DNA of 64,000 bases from Aspidapion aeneum. Its lineage: Eukaryota; Arthropoda; Insecta; Coleoptera; Brentidae. The notes under the pieces were generated by a model, which saw nothing but the letters and a program-made list of their open reading frames with translations, did not search any database and was not told where the DNA came from. Shown here in pieces: positions 21,849 to 33,539 of the stretch; the stretch's first letter is position 1, and each line of letters opens with the position of its first letter. The position numbers were made by a program, and so were the translations under genes. The DNA lies in the NCBI GenBank assembly GCA_963576565.1, contig OY755038.1, positions 137,117,624 through 137,181,623 on the forward strand, in the 5' to 3' direction.

Positions 21849-24800
21849 TTAGAGATTGTGTTCAATTGGTAATGGGCACTTAACAGCTGGTCTTTTAAAA
21901 ACACCATCCCCTGTCCTAACCGTTGCTACCCGAACAATTCCGTCAGAACCGGGAAAAGTTTCAATAATGCGTCCCATTGGCCAGTTTAAAGGAGACACAT
22001 TATCTTGTTTGATCACAACCAGAGTACCAGGCTTAAGACCTGGAGAAGACTTGTGCCATTTAACTTTCTGATGTAAAGTATGAAGGTACTCTTTGGACCA
22101 GCGAGTCCAAAAATGTTGGTGAATTTTTGTTAAAATTTGCCAACGAGAAAGTCGATTGACGGGAATTGATTCGTAACTAGGCTCTATGGGAGCTGCTAGA
22201 GACTCCATAGTCAAAAAATGACCCGGTGTGAGAGCTCCAAAATCATTTGGATCGTTGCTAATTGGAGTTAGAGGTCGAGAGTTGATAATTGCTTCGATTT
22301 GAGTAAAAACTGTGTAGAGTTCTTCATAGCTCAGAACTTGATCTCCGAGAACACGTACTAAATGTGTTTTTACAGATTTGATATTAGATTCCCAAAGTCC
22401 TCCAAAGTGTGGAGCTGAGGGAGGATTGAAATGCCAAGTTATACTTTCCTTGGCAGCGGCTTCAGAAGCATATTGATTTACCATTTTATAGGCTTTTACA
22501 AAATTTGTACCATTATCTGAGTAAATAGCTTCCACACGGCCACGTCTACTAATAAACCGTTTAAAAGCAGCCAGAAAAGCATTAGCAGTAAGATCTGAAA
22601 CGAGTTCTAAGTGGACTGCCTTGACAGAAAGACAGATAAATAGACATAAATAGGATTTGAGTTTGATAGTACCTCGAGCTCTGGACATAACGATATCGAA
22701 CGGGCCAGCATAATCTACGCCAACATGAAGAAAGGGTTTGTGAACAGAAACTCGGTTTAATGGTAAATTACCCATGACAGGAACGGTTGAGATAGGTTTT
22801 GTTTTCCAACATCTCACACATTGAGCTAAAACTCTTCGAATAGAACGTTTAGCATCGTATATCCAGTAACGTTGGAGAATTAGAAAATGAGTGGTTTGTA
22901 CTCCAGCATGCAAGTACTTCAAATGTGTTGCTTCGATGATTCGATTAGTCAAGATACAACGACTCGGAAGTAAAGCTGGAAATTTACTTGAAAAGGAAAT
23001 AGGAGCATTCTTGAGTCGACTTCCCACCCTTAATATTTTTTGATGATCAAAAAACAATGAAAGTTTGAGTAAAGCTTTTGGAACTATTTTATTTTGCTGA
23101 ATAAGTTCTATCTCTTTTGAAAAATAGAGGGATTGAGTATGTTTTACAAATTGCAAAGTTGAGTTGTATAATTCAAATGAAGATAAATTCCCAGAAAATT
23201 TATGTTTTTTGAGTTTTTGAGAACGACAATTATTGATAAATCGTAGAACGTAAGCAAGAATGCGGGTAGATTCGTCTAAAGAAGACTTATCTTGAATAAG
23301 AGAGTCGAGAATGTTAGGAACGGTGGTAGCAGAATTCACTTGAACTACAGGACGCTGTTCTAGAGAAACTTCGCTGGTTTCGCAAAATGAAATAGGTTCT
23401 AAAGGTGGAAAATTAGGATCAGTTAAAACTGGTGCCGCCCACCATAAGGAACAGTTTACTAAATCGGAGGGTAGCATTCCTCGCGAACCTACATCAGCAG
23501 GATTTTGTTTAGATGGAACATAAAACCAGGAAGAGGCAGGTATTTTGTCCTGTATTAAAGAAACCCGATTGCTCACATAAGTGCGCCACTCATGAGGTGA
23601 AGAATTAATCCACCTGAGAGTCACCATGGAGTCAGTATAACAATATATTTTATCTAATGGAAGTTTGTTTAGAAAGCAGTTTGAAACAAAAGAAGCTAAT
23701 CGAGCGCAGAGAACTGCTGCATTAAGTTCAAGTCGAGGAAGAGATACGGTTTTTGGTGGAGCTACTTTGGCTTTAGAACAAATAAACTTTACAGCAATTT
23801 CTCCAGAATTGAGAAAACATCGACAATATAACACACTACAATATCCTTTCTCACTTGTATCTCCAAAGCAATGAAGTTCAATACGGTTAGTTGAGCTAGG
23901 AACAATAAGTCGAGGCAATTGAAATTCTTGAAAGCACGATACGTCTTTAATATATTTCGTCCAGAGTTGGACGATTTCTTGAGGAGGCGGGGAGTCCCAA
24001 GATAACTTTAGCTTCCACAATTGTTGAATTAAATGTTTAATGAGAAAAGTAGAAGGGGAAATAATTCCCAGCGGATCAAAAATTTGAGCAAGGCTTGATA
24101 AAAGATTCCGCTTAGTACAAGGTTTATCAGGAAATTTGACGAAAAATCGAAAAGAGTCAGAAGAAGCACTCCATTCCAAACCTAGTACTTTTAGAGAGGA
24201 ATCTGTATTAGAATCGGAGTCAAAATTGAGAGAATTAATCGATAGTTTCGATGGAGAAAGCTGAGTTAGAAGCTGTGGGCAGTTACTGGGCCATTTTTGG
24301 AGTTCAAAGCCTCCTTTTCTTAGCAAATCAACAAGTTGTTGTTGTAACATCTGCGCAGACTCAAAGGAAGAGCTTCCAGTAACTATATCATCAACATAGG
24401 TTGAATTGCGTAAAGCTTCAGCAGCTAAAGGATATGTAGGACCCTCTTCTTCTGCTAGTTGATGAAGAACTCGAATAGCAAGGTATGGAGAGGAAGTTAG
24501 ACCATAAACAAGTCGTTTTATTCGATATTCTTGAATTGGTTCTGAGGTAGAAAATCTCCATAAGATTTTTTGGTAATTTTGGTGGTCGGAATGAACAATT
24601 AATTGTCTAAACATTTTTGAGATATCTGCTGTAAGAGTATAGGTGTAAGTTCGAAAATTGAGTAAAATTGTGAAAATATCATTTTGAAGTTTAGGACCAG
24701 AATACAATTTTGAATTTAGAGAGGGTTGATTGGGTAAATGTGCAGAGCCATTAAAAACTACGCGTAATTTAGTTGTTAAACTTTCTGGTCTCATAACGCA

Positions 24801-27059
24801 GTGATGTGGTAAATAAAATGAATTGAGTTTTACATCATTAGATAACTCCATGTGATCGAGATCGAGAAATTCTTGAATAAAATCACAATATTGAGAAAAA
24901 AGTTGAGGCTGTTTATGCAGTGAACGTTTCAGTGAATAAAATCGATTTAATGCTAGAGATCGTATCCCGGGAAAGCAAGGATTAGACTCATCCCTAAAGG
25001 GCAATTTGATAATAAATCTCCCAGTTTCGTCCCTTTGAAAACTTTCCTGAAATATCTTTTCACAGTTTTGATCATCTGGAGATAGACACGTGACTTTAGG
25101 AACATCTTCTATCTGCCAAAATCGTTCAATTTGAGCATCCAAAGAAACAGAATCTTCGATATGACAGAACATAGCAGAAATTGCTTGAGGGGCTCTTGTT
25201 GAGACTTTGCCCATTAAAACATAACCAAATACTGTATTAATTGCATCAGGTTGATCTGGACCGCCTCGGATATGTCCATCCAGTAAAAGTTTACCATAAA
25301 TATCAGCACCTAATAAGATATCAACCTGACCAGGGCTGTGAAACTCTTCGTCAGCCAATCGAATATTAGCTAAGTGACACCAGGTGTCAGTAGAGAGCTC
25401 ATAGGGAGGCAAACTTTCGCTGACTTTGGACACGACAAGAGCATCGACTGTAAAAACTGGATTAGTCCTTTGAAAAGGGCGGAGAGACAAAGTAACTTCT
25501 TGATCCACAAAAGTTTGCATTGTACCTAGACCAGACAATTGAACTGAAGTAGAGGAGGGTTTAAGTCCTAAACGATTGAGACATTTTGAGGTTATAATAG
25601 ACGTCATACTCCCAGTATCTAAAAGGCAGCGCAGAGGTTGATAGGTCCCTTTGCTGTCTAAAACTTCGACACGGGCGGTAGAAAGTAACATACTTTTTTT
25701 GACATTGGTAAAACCAGTAAAAAGTGGGTCAGTAGATGGATTGTTAGGATGTTGATTCGATTCAGAAACGTCATTGCGGTTTTGACGCGTCGAAAAGCAC
25801 AAATATGTATGATGCAAGGATTCACATTTGTGACATTTAGAGGTAGATTGACACAAGGAAGTTTTATGAGCTTTGGATAAACAGTTGATGCATAACTTTT
25901 TTACCTTAGCTAGTTGAAAGCGATCGTGAGGAGTTTTTGATAAGAACTCTTGACATTTAAAAATATTATGCGAACCTGAGTTGCAAATTGAGCAAGTTAA
26001 GTTATTTTGTTGAGGAGGGGTTGAAGTAAAGGCTTCTTGACCTTGAGATTGCGTCTGAGCCATATAAGTATTTAAAACCGAACTTTGTTTAGATAAAGTT
26101 TGGTTTTTAAAATGAGTTGGTTTTGAAAATTGAGGTTTTGGTTTATAGGCAGGAGAGACCTGAATGTTATCTAAAGCCATACAATTTTTATGTAGAAAAT
26201 CCGTGAGAACTTTTAAAGATGGAATATTATTTGAGTCCTCATAAAAAAGTTCAAAACGAGTGACTATAGAAACAGGTAAGCGTTTGAGAATCATTTGTAC
26301 CAGAATAAAGTCCCAATATTGAGTAGGCAAGCCGACATTAGTTAAAGCAGCAATATTTTTTGAAAAAGTATCCAATAAATTTCTCACAGCTGTGGGATTA
26401 TCTGTAGATACATTTGGTGCATTTTCCAAATTTTTCCATAAATTCGTTGCCAATGAACGGGGATTGATAAATCGGTTGCGCAGAGTTGCATAGGCTATGT
26501 CATAATTATCATCACATAATAGTAAATTGTCGATTACCGATAATGCAGAACCAGTAACATGAGATTTTAATGTCGAAAACTTCAAAATTTTTGGAATATT
26601 TTTATTTGTGTGCACTAATGCATCAAAAATATCGATAAAGGATTGAAATGATTCAATATTTCCTTTGAAAATAGGTATTTCAAAATCTAGTTTTGGTTGG
26701 AAAAAATGTTGAGATTGAGTAGAGGATGGATTAGCTTGAAAATTGTGATTTAAATTCAATGTTTCTGTTGGTAATTTAAAAAAGTATGCTTTGCATTGAT
26801 AATACATTAAGTCGAATAGTTTGCGGACATTATCTTCAGTGTTAAAGGCCTTATCATCTTCAGAGATCAAAATGACAACCTGGTTGTGATATTCATAAAA
26901 TTTTTCATAAATAGGTTGGACGCTCAAATACATGCATCTGAAAACTGGAATCTGGCTTTCATCGCCCTGGTTAACTTTACTTGCCGTAACGTGAATTTCT
27001 TTAAGTTTTTGAAACTCCGTTTGGCGTAAATTTTGAATTTGTTTAAGTTTGTCAGCCAT
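21849..27059 (-). CDS. Pao-1 gag-pol polyprotein, 1736 residues
   Basis: This single uninterrupted frame encodes the structural and enzymatic proteins of a BEL/Pao retrotransposon. In order: gag-like region (about 1-330), with the FDIFDALVH-type block near 142; three Cys/His knuckles (356-421); aspartic protease with LLDTGS (479-484); reverse transcriptase with TADISKMF and YVDD (888-891); Pao-type RNase H (about 1060-1195; D1067, E1111, D1143); integrase zinc finger (H1379, H1384, C1414, C1417); catalytic core D1449, D1515, E1557; and a C-terminal domain with GTLVVIKQDN and NWPMGRI. The length is normal for intact family members. The Met lies at the end of the tandem-repeat leader. No lesion is visible. 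Confidence 0.95.
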   Translation of the reverse strand: MADKLKQIQNLRQTEFQKLKEIHVTASKVNQGDESQIPVFRCMYLSVQPIYEKFYEYHNQVVILISEDDKAFNTEDNVRKLFDLMYYQCKAYFFKLPTETLNLNHNFQANPSSTQSQHFFQPKLDFEIPIFKGNIESFQSFIDIFDALVHTNKNIPKILKFSTLKSHVTGSALSVIDNLLLCDDNYDIAYATLRNRFINPRSLATNLWKNLENAPNVSTDNPTAVRNLLDTFSKNIAALTNVGLPTQYWDFILVQMILKRLPVSIVTRFELFYEDSNNIPSLKVLTDFLHKNCMALDNIQVSPAYKPKPQFSKPTHFKNQTLSKQSSVLNTYMAQTQSQGQEAFTSTPPQQNNLTCSICNSGSHNIFKCQEFLSKTPHDRFQLAKVKKLCINCLSKAHKTSLCQSTSKCHKCESLHHTYLCFSTRQNRNDVSESNQHPNNPSTDPLFTGFTNVKKSMLLSTARVEVLDSKGTYQPLRCLLDTGSMTSIITSKCLNRLGLKPSSTSVQLSGLGTMQTFVDQEVTLSLRPFQRTNPVFTVDALVVSKVSESLPPYELSTDTWCHLANIRLADEEFHSPGQVDILLGADIYGKLLLDGHIRGGPDQPDAINTVFGYVLMGKVSTRAPQAISAMFCHIEDSVSLDAQIERFWQIEDVPKVTCLSPDDQNCEKIFQESFQRDETGRFIIKLPFRDESNPCFPGIRSLALNRFYSLKRSLHKQPQLFSQYCDFIQEFLDLDHMELSNDVKLNSFYLPHHCVMRPESLTTKLRVVFNGSAHLPNQPSLNSKLYSGPKLQNDIFTILLNFRTYTYTLTADISKMFRQLIVHSDHQNYQKILWRFSTSEPIQEYRIKRLVYGLTSSPYLAIRVLHQLAEEEGPTYPLAAEALRNSTYVDDIVTGSSSFESAQMLQQQLVDLLRKGGFELQKWPSNCPQLLTQLSPSKLSINSLNFDSDSNTDSSLKVLGLEWSASSDSFRFFVKFPDKPCTKRNLLSSLAQIFDPLGIISPSTFLIKHLIQQLWKLKLSWDSPPPQEIVQLWTKYIKDVSCFQEFQLPRLIVPSSTNRIELHCFGDTSEKGYCSVLYCRCFLNSGEIAVKFICSKAKVAPPKTVSLPRLELNAAVLCARLASFVSNCFLNKLPLDKIYCYTDSMVTLRWINSSPHEWRTYVSNRVSLIQDKIPASSWFYVPSKQNPADVGSRGMLPSDLVNCSLWWAAPVLTDPNFPPLEPISFCETSEVSLEQRPVVQVNSATTVPNILDSLIQDKSSLDESTRILAYVLRFINNCRSQKLKKHKFSGNLSSFELYNSTLQFVKHTQSLYFSKEIELIQQNKIVPKALLKLSLFFDHQKILRVGSRLKNAPISFSSKFPALLPSRCILTNRIIEATHLKYLHAGVQTTHFLILQRYWIYDAKRSIRRVLAQCVRCWKTKPISTVPVMGNLPLNRVSVHKPFLHVGVDYAGPFDIVMSRARGTIKLKSYLCLFICLSVKAVHLELVSDLTANAFLAAFKRFISRRGRVEAIYSDNGTNFVKAYKMVNQYASEAAAKESITWHFNPPSAPHFGGLWESNIKSVKTHLVRVLGDQVLSYEELYTVFTQIEAIINSRPLTPISNDPNDFGALTPGHFLTMESLAAPIEPSYESIPVNRLSRWQILTKIHQHFWTRWSKEYLHTLHQKVKWHKSSPGLKPGTLVVIKQDNVSPLNWPMGRIIETFPGSDGIVRVATVRTGDGVFKRPAVKCPLPIEHNL

Positions 27060-27089
27060 GGCTTATTCGTAAAAATCAAGACCAATTAA

Positions 27090-27960
27090 GAATTTGAGAA
27101 AAAATTTAAAAATTTGAGAAAATTAAAAAACTACAAAATCGAGTTTTCAAAGAAATCGTTGCAAATTGAGAATTTAAAAAAATTAAAAATTGAGAGTCGC
27201 AAGATTAGAAAATAATATTTAAAAAAAAAAATATAAGTATGGACGGCTTCGAGTAGTAATCCAAAACGAATTGAGAATTTGAAAAAATCAAAATTGAGAA
27301 AATCGCAAAATTAGAAAATTGAATTTTTAAAAAAAGTTACAAGTATGGACAATCTCGAGAAGTGATCCAAAACAAATTGAGAATTTGAAAAAATCGAAAT
27401 TGAGAAAATTGCAAAATTAGAAAAAAATTATTTTCTAAAAAAGTTACAAGTATGGACGGCTTCGAGTAGCAATCCAAAACAAATTGAGAATTTAAAAAAT
27501 ACAAAAATTGAGAAAATCGCAAAATTAGAAAATTGAATTTCAAAAAAAAGTTACAAGTATGGATGATATCGAGAAGTGATCCAAAACAAATTGAGAATTT
27601 GGAAAAATCGAAATTGAGAAAATTGCAAAATTAGAAAAAAATTATTTTCTAAAAAAGTTACAAGTATGGACGGCTTCGAGTAGCAATCCAAAACAAATTG
27701 AGAATTTAAAAAATACAAAAATTGAGAAAATCGCAAAATTAGAAAATTGAATTTCAAAAAAAAAGTTACAAGTATGGATGATATCGAGAAGTGATCCAAA
27801 ACAAATTGAGAATTTGGAAAAATCGAAATTGAGAAAATTGCAAAATTAGAAAAAATTTATTTTCTAAAAAAGTTACAAGTATGGACGGCTTCGAGTAGCA
27901 ATCCAAAAAATTGCAAATTAGAAAATTTAGTTTTCAAAAAAATTGTTGCACGTATGGACG
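27090..27960. repeat. 107-bp tandem repeats in Pao-1 leader
   Basis: AAGTATGGA recurs at about 107-base spacing (near 27233, 27340, 27447, 27554, 27661, 27768 and 27876, with a partial unit at 27950). Units alternate between GGCTTCGAGTAGCAATCC and GATATCGAGAAGTGATCC endings, giving a 214-base double unit. The array is between the primer site and gag, where packaging or translation signals usually lie. Confidence 0.88.
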
Positions 27961-28227
27961 CTTAGAGTAGCAATCCAAAAAAAACCAACTATTTTGAAAA
28001 TTCAAAGTGTATACCAATTTACTATACTAAGTATATGGTTATACCCATATCCAATAAAAAACACCTTTGCTAAAAAACTGTGCACTAAAATCAACAAAAA
28101 ATTGTGTTCGCCTGAGACAAAATAATACCTACTTGGAATTTTATATTAAAATAATAAAACAAATAAAATGATTATTTTTCTTTTTAACGTAAATTGGGTT
28201 GAGGTTTTTTACTTGAGTAGGTAATAC

Positions 28228-28380
28228 TTTCAAATATCGAAAAAATATCGATATATCGATATTGACGTCGATCCAAAATATCGATAAAAATTGAAGAAGA
28301 AAATATTGAGAGTATCGAAAGATACTACTTTGATCAAAAAAATTTCGAGAAATTAAATATCGAAAACTATCGATTAATAT
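28228..28380. repeat. ATCGAT-rich palindromic stretch in leader
   Basis: Many ATATCGAT and TATCGATA words cluster here, upstream of gag in Pao-1, capable of several small hairpins. No function can be assigned from the sequence. Confidence 0.5.
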
Positions 28381-28412
28381 TTTCTTACTTAAAAAAACCC
28401 TATGAGTAGTCC

Positions 28413-28431
28413 AATCCGGTTCGAAGGACCA
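28413..28431 (-). promoter_or_regulatory. Pao-1 primer binding site, tRNA-Tyr-like
   Basis: One base inside the 5' LTR the plus strand reads AATCCGGTTCGAAGGACCA, which looks like the 3' end of a tRNA including CCA. From memory it matches insect tRNA-Tyr (…AATCCGGCTCGAAGGA plus CCA) at 18 of 19 positions. The coding strand therefore starts with TGGTCCTTCGAACC, the minus-strand primer site. Confidence 0.75.
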
Positions 28432-28432
28432 A

Positions 28433-28998
28433 TAAATTATATTAACGTTTCCTAAATAATTTTTCAGCGATGTTAGTTCCTTCGATAGACAGCAAGCTTT
28501 AAAATGAACTCGCTCAGGGTTTGTAAGAAAAATTACTACGGCCTTTTTTTATCCCAACTTACCGGTTTCTTGATGTCTTCTTCCCTGGGTAGGCCTACCT
28601 CCTCGTCTTTGGTTGATGGCGTAATCACGGATCACCTCGTGGCGTAATCGTAAGAATCACTCTGTAGTATATTGAATTGAATTGAATGGTTTGAGTTATT
28701 TTGAGCACAAAATTAAAAAAATAAGAAGACGTAGGTATTCTTAAAATGTTTTCAGTCGAGCAGAAAAATTTGTACTGATAAAGTATTTTTATATGCACTT
28801 TTCGGGATCGCTGCGTCGCGCTCAGAGACAAAAAAAAAGGCTTGTTTTTTGCGCGGTCGAATGAAATTAGAAAGCAATAGAATCGAAGAAACTAAATGAT
28901 TGATTGATTCAAAGAAATTAGAATTAAAATTATAATTATTAATTTATTATTTAAATTTTGGGACGACACAATTTTTATATACAGTGGTGTACGGACCA
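28433..28998 (-). repeat. Pao-1 5' LTR
   Basis: This 566-base LTR carries the promoter on the minus strand. Compared with the 3' LTR there are about five substitutions or small indels outside the 761-base insert (for example near 28547, 28784 and 28820). Confidence 0.92.
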
Positions 28999-29509
28999 GT
29001 GTTATTTGAATCCAACTTTAACGAAGTAAGAAAAACGTCTCATAGTTTTGTTATTGTTTTTTTCCGGGAAAATACAATTTTTTAAGAACCTGTGCATCAT
29101 CAACAATCCCTGAAAAATATTAAATTATCAGCAATCGAGTTTAAAGGTAGGTTTTAGATTATATTTTTCCTCATTTTTCGGTTTTTGACGCTGTACAAGA
29201 AACTGAAATTTACGATGTTGCCATGATTTAGGGCTAAAATTTGAGGCGTCAAATTTTTTCAGATTGTTTCAAATTATGTCAAATTTTAAAGAATTGCCCC
29301 CATAATATCAAAATCAATTTTTAGTTGACTACACAAAAATACGTTTTTCAAATGATCAATTTATTAAAAAGATCATAAAAATATTTTGATCATATTTGAA
29401 AATAAAAAAATAAATATTGTAAACTCATTATACCTTATGTACAGTCAGGGACTTTTTAAATTATCGTTGTATTTTTTTCTATCAAAATTAATCATCAGAC
29501 AAAACTTAT
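28999..29509. other. No gene seen; flank of Pao-1
   Basis: It starts with the GTGTT target duplication and continues the sequence that ended at 20489. AT-rich, without recognisable frames or paired ends, running into the 118-base satellite. Confidence 0.45.
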
Positions 29510-30608
29510 TTTCCGCCATTTTGGATCCATTTTGATTTTTTTAGGTTTGAGTAAAAAATTTTATTAAATGACCTCAAGCAATTTAATATTTCAAGTTTGA
29601 GACAAATCGGTTAGTAAATAAAAAAATCCACCATTTTGGATCCGTCATTTTGATTTGTTTAGGTTTGAGTAAAAAATTTTGTTAAATGACCTCAAGTAAT
29701 GTAAAATTTCAAGTTTGAGACAAATCGGTTAGTAAATAAGAAAATCCGCCATTTTAATTTTTTTAAGTTTGAGTAAACATTTTTGTTAAATGACCTCAAT
29801 CAATTTACCATTTCAAGTTTAAGACAAATCGGTTACTAAATAAAAAAATCCGCCATTTTGGATCCACCATTTTGATTTTTTTAAGTTTGAGTAAAAAATT
29901 TTGTTAAATGACCTCAAGCAATTTAATATTTCAAGTTTGAGACAAATCGGTTAGTAAATAAAAAAATCCACCATTTTGGATCCGCCATTTTGGTTTTTTT
30001 AAGTTTGAGTAAAACATTTTGTTAAATGACCTCAAGCAATTTAATATTTCAAGTTTGAGACAAATCGGTTAGGAAATAAAAAATCCGCCATTTTGGATCC
30101 GTCATTTTGATTTTTTTAGGTTTGAGTAAAAAATTTTGTTAAATGACCTCAAGCAATGTAAAATTTCAAGTTTGAGACAAATCGGTTAGTAAATAAGAAA
30201 ATCCGCCATTTTGGATCCGCCATTTTGATTTTTTTAAGTTTGAGTAAACATTTTTGTTAAATGACCTCAATCAATTTACTATTTCAAGTTTAAGACAAAT
30301 CGGTTACTAAATAAAAAAATCCGCCATTTTGGATCCACCATTTTGATTTTTTTAAGTTTGAGTAAAAAATTTTGTTAAATGACCTCAAGCAATTTAATAT
30401 TTCAAGTTTGAGATAAATCGGTTAGTAAATAAAAGAATCCGCCATTTTGGATCCGCCATTTTGATTTTTTTAAGTTTGAGTAAAAAATGTTGTTAAATGC
30501 CTCAAGCAATGTTATATTTCAAGTTTGAGACAAATCGGTTAGTAAATAAGAAAATCCGCTATTTTGGATCCGCCATTTTGATTTTTTTAAGTTTGAGTTA
30601 AAAATTGT
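29510..30608. repeat. 118-bp satellite array, second locus
   Basis: About nine head-to-tail units of the same 118-base satellite as at 3541. The last four and a half units (from about 30119) match the first locus unit by unit, including private variants such as AAACATTTTTG and ATCAATTTACTA. The earlier units are extra. Some units lack part of the CCGCCATTTTGG doublet. Confidence 0.9.
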
Positions 30609-32842
30609 GGGTAAGTCCATATCAAATCAACCAATGGTTTGGACCTTGTCACTTTTGATTTTCATAATGTTTGGTCAAATTCTTTACTAAGTAGAAGAAA
30701 TAAACATGCAAAATTTTTGATTTTTTGGCAGTCTAGTTTTTGAGGTATTAATTTTTTGAAATGCTTAATATCGTCTTTTTTAGCACTGAATTGACTTCTT
30801 TAAACCCTTGTTATTCATAAAGTCTTGGGCATATCGAGGTAAAAGTTGCTACGTGATCTTATAGGTCTACAAGCTTAATTATGATATGCCTAGTGGCATC
30901 CTTCTTGTAAAAAAAATGCAGGGGTCTCACCACAAAATTTATTTTTGATGCAGTTTAAAAACGAATTTTTTATTTTGTTCAATTTTTTTATATTTGTTTT
31001 CTAGACTATTTATTTACATGTAGGCCAAGTTTTATCATGGGATGACAGTGGGTTCCTATTTAAAAAATTATTTTTGTAAATTGATGTTGTTTAAAATTCT
31101 TTTATTTTACCTTAAATATAACTATTTGACAATTCCTCCACTTTACCTATAAATTAGTTGTGACTGGAATTATACTACTTCAAAAGTTTTTAATCATTTT
31201 CACCTTTTTATTTCGACGCCTAAGTTAAGATTAAACATCCACTCTGTCACATTTCTGGAATTTCTCACTATCGTGGGATGATTTTGGTCATCATAGGGGT
31301 TGCAACATTAAGTGGAAAATACCAACCAATTTTTTTTCGATTTTCAATCTACCATTTCGATTTCGGTAATTACGTAAAATCAAATTAATTTCCAGAACGG
31401 ATACGTTGCAAAGCCAAACAGACTGAGAAAACACGCTACGAAACGCCATGTTTACGCAACTTTTGTTTTTTACAAAAAATCATCAGTCAAAATCATACGC
31501 CACCTCTGATATTTAATTACCTTACGGCCGATTTTGCTACTATTTTAAGAGCAGTGGCGGTTCCTCCATACGTGCACATGTGCACGTACACTCCCAAATT
31601 TTACTTAAAAAAATATTAAAATCTGACCATTCTTTAATTAATAATTTCATCATAAAGTATCAATAAACCCCAAAAAGAATTCATCAAAGATTTGAATACT
31701 AACTAAGAATTAATACTCGGTATGTATGTGTTTGTATTTGAGTTGAAGCGAGAATGCGTAGGTGGGCTAGCGCCGGCGCCGCGCTTAACTGGATCCAAAT
31801 TCTGTGCACCGTTGATGTTATGTCGCATTCTAATTACGAAATATAGAATATTACAGTACACAGAATCTGGGCCTTACTTCGGTTCATGCTCTTGTGAATC
31901 AGTTGCGGTGATCGATAACGCCCGAACCCTCGTGATGCCACCCACCGGTTGCCGTTGGCTGTGAAAGGTGCAGTTTAAATTAGTGCACTGAGACAACTTG
32001 GCGTTATCTGTTGGGTGTGGCTGCAATACTTTTTTGGAGTGCACCCCTAAAGTTTTACTCCACGCGCAACCACTGTTTAAGAGATAAATAATGCAACTAT
32101 TTTCATCAATATCAAACATTGCAGCGAAAAGGAGGCATTTATGTACAGGTTCTCAATTATTCTTGTGAGCCCGTTGTTATGTGAGCCTGTTGTTATGTAA
32201 GTACGTTTTTTAATTAATTATTTCTTTATTTAAATTTCAACGTAGGGAAACCAGATGCCCATGGTGTCCACGTTTTTATAATATACATGCTACATAAATA
32301 AGATGCCTCATAACAATATGTGCACTTTAGATATTAATTTTTATTGTAATAAAAATATCAAACAATATATGCATCAAGATATAAATAATTTTTTTAAACT
32401 ATGATCCCATTATCATCCCTTGGTAAAATTTAGCACACGTGTAAACAAATAGTCTAAGAAAAAATTTATAAAAATTAAGAAAAACAAAAAAATCCATTTT
32501 TGAGATTTCATCAAAAATATAATTTTGGCATAGAACCTGCTGAAGCTATCAACACAACAAAATTTGGCTTGTGAATCGTTCTCTACAGATTGCGAGTTTC
32601 AGCTAATTATCTTAAACGGTTTAAAAATTATAGAAGTTTAAAGAAACCGATGCAGGCGAAAAATGGGTCAATATTTTTATTTTTGGGAACGCATAACTAA
32701 AAAGATATACAAACAAAAAATTTAAAAATTTGTATTTTGACTTTTTATTAGGCGGAGAATAACTACACAAAAACTCACCATCATCAAAAAACTCAAGGTT
32801 CAAAAATATTTTTAAATTGGTTGAATTGATGTGGACTTACCC
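30609..32842. mobile_element. Long-inverted-repeat element, second copy
   Basis: Duplicate of 4027-6263 with the same GGGTAAGTCCA ends and TTGT flanks (30605-30608, 32843-32846), carried along by the duplication. A GGTTCATG insertion near 31881 and a deletion near 32126 distinguish it. Near 31552 the text AGCAGTGGCGGTTCCTCC is closer to a hAT-type end than in the first copy. Confidence 0.75.
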
Positions 32843-33235
32843 TTGTGTAAAATGACCTCAAGCAATGTATTATTTCAAGTTTGAGACAAATCTGTTAGTA
32901 AATAAGAAAATCCGTCATTTTGATTTTTTTAAGCTTGAGTAAAAAATTTTGTTAAATGACCTCAAGCAATGTAACATTCCAAGTTTGAGACAAATCGATT
33001 AGTAAATAAGAAAATCCGCCATTTTGGGTCCGCCATTTTGATTTTTTTAAGTTTCAAGTTTGAAACAAATAGGTTAGTAAATAAGAAAATCCGCCATTTT
33101 GGATTCGCCATTTTAAATTTTTTAAGTTTGAAGATAAAACTGTATTTAGTGAACTCAGGCACTGCAAACTTTCAAGTTTCAGACAAATCGGTTTAAAAAT
33201 AAAGAAATCTGCCATTTTGGATCCGCCATTGTTGT
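32843..33235. repeat. 118-bp satellite, right part of second locus
   Basis: Continuation of the array after the inverted-repeat element, with a partial extra unit and an internal deletion relative to 6264-6590. Confidence 0.85.
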
Positions 33236-33437
33236 AATAAAAAACGTAAATTGTAGTGTTACCAGGTTACCAAACACTACAACTACCAAGATTCAACAAT
33301 CAACTTAATGGATTTAACTTTACTGAACAAAAACAAATTTCAAAAAAATTGCGCAAATGATTTTTAAAGATGTTTTTATATAAATAATATATTTTGTTTT
33401 TCATCTACACATTTTATCAAAAAAATTTTTTTTCTCA

Positions 33438-33525
33438 AGCGCCGAGTTGGCCCGGCGCCCAGTTGGCGGCGCCGAGTTGGCCCGGCGCCCAGTTGGCGGC
33501 GCCGAGTTGGCGGCGCCCAGTTGTC
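33438..33525. repeat. GC-rich short tandem repeat, second copy
   Basis: Same GGCGCCGAGTTGGC / CAGTTGGC words as at 6790-6862, but about three units against two, so the array has gained or lost one 29-30 base unit since the duplication. Confidence 0.7.
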
Positions 33526-33539
33526 CTAGACCGATATAG

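Larger units (their letters stand above)
20490..28998 (-). mobile_element. Pao-1: complete BEL/Pao LTR retrotransposon
   Basis: Two LTRs (20490-21820 and 28433-28998) enclose a leader, a primer site and one open gag-pol. The whole insert is flanked by GTGTT at 20485-20489 and 28999-29003, an exact 5-base target duplication as made by BEL/Pao integrases. Apart from a 761-base insert in the 3' LTR, the LTRs differ at only a handful of positions over 566 bases, so insertion was recent. All required enzymatic motifs are present, and it may still be mobile or was so recently. Confidence 0.93.
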
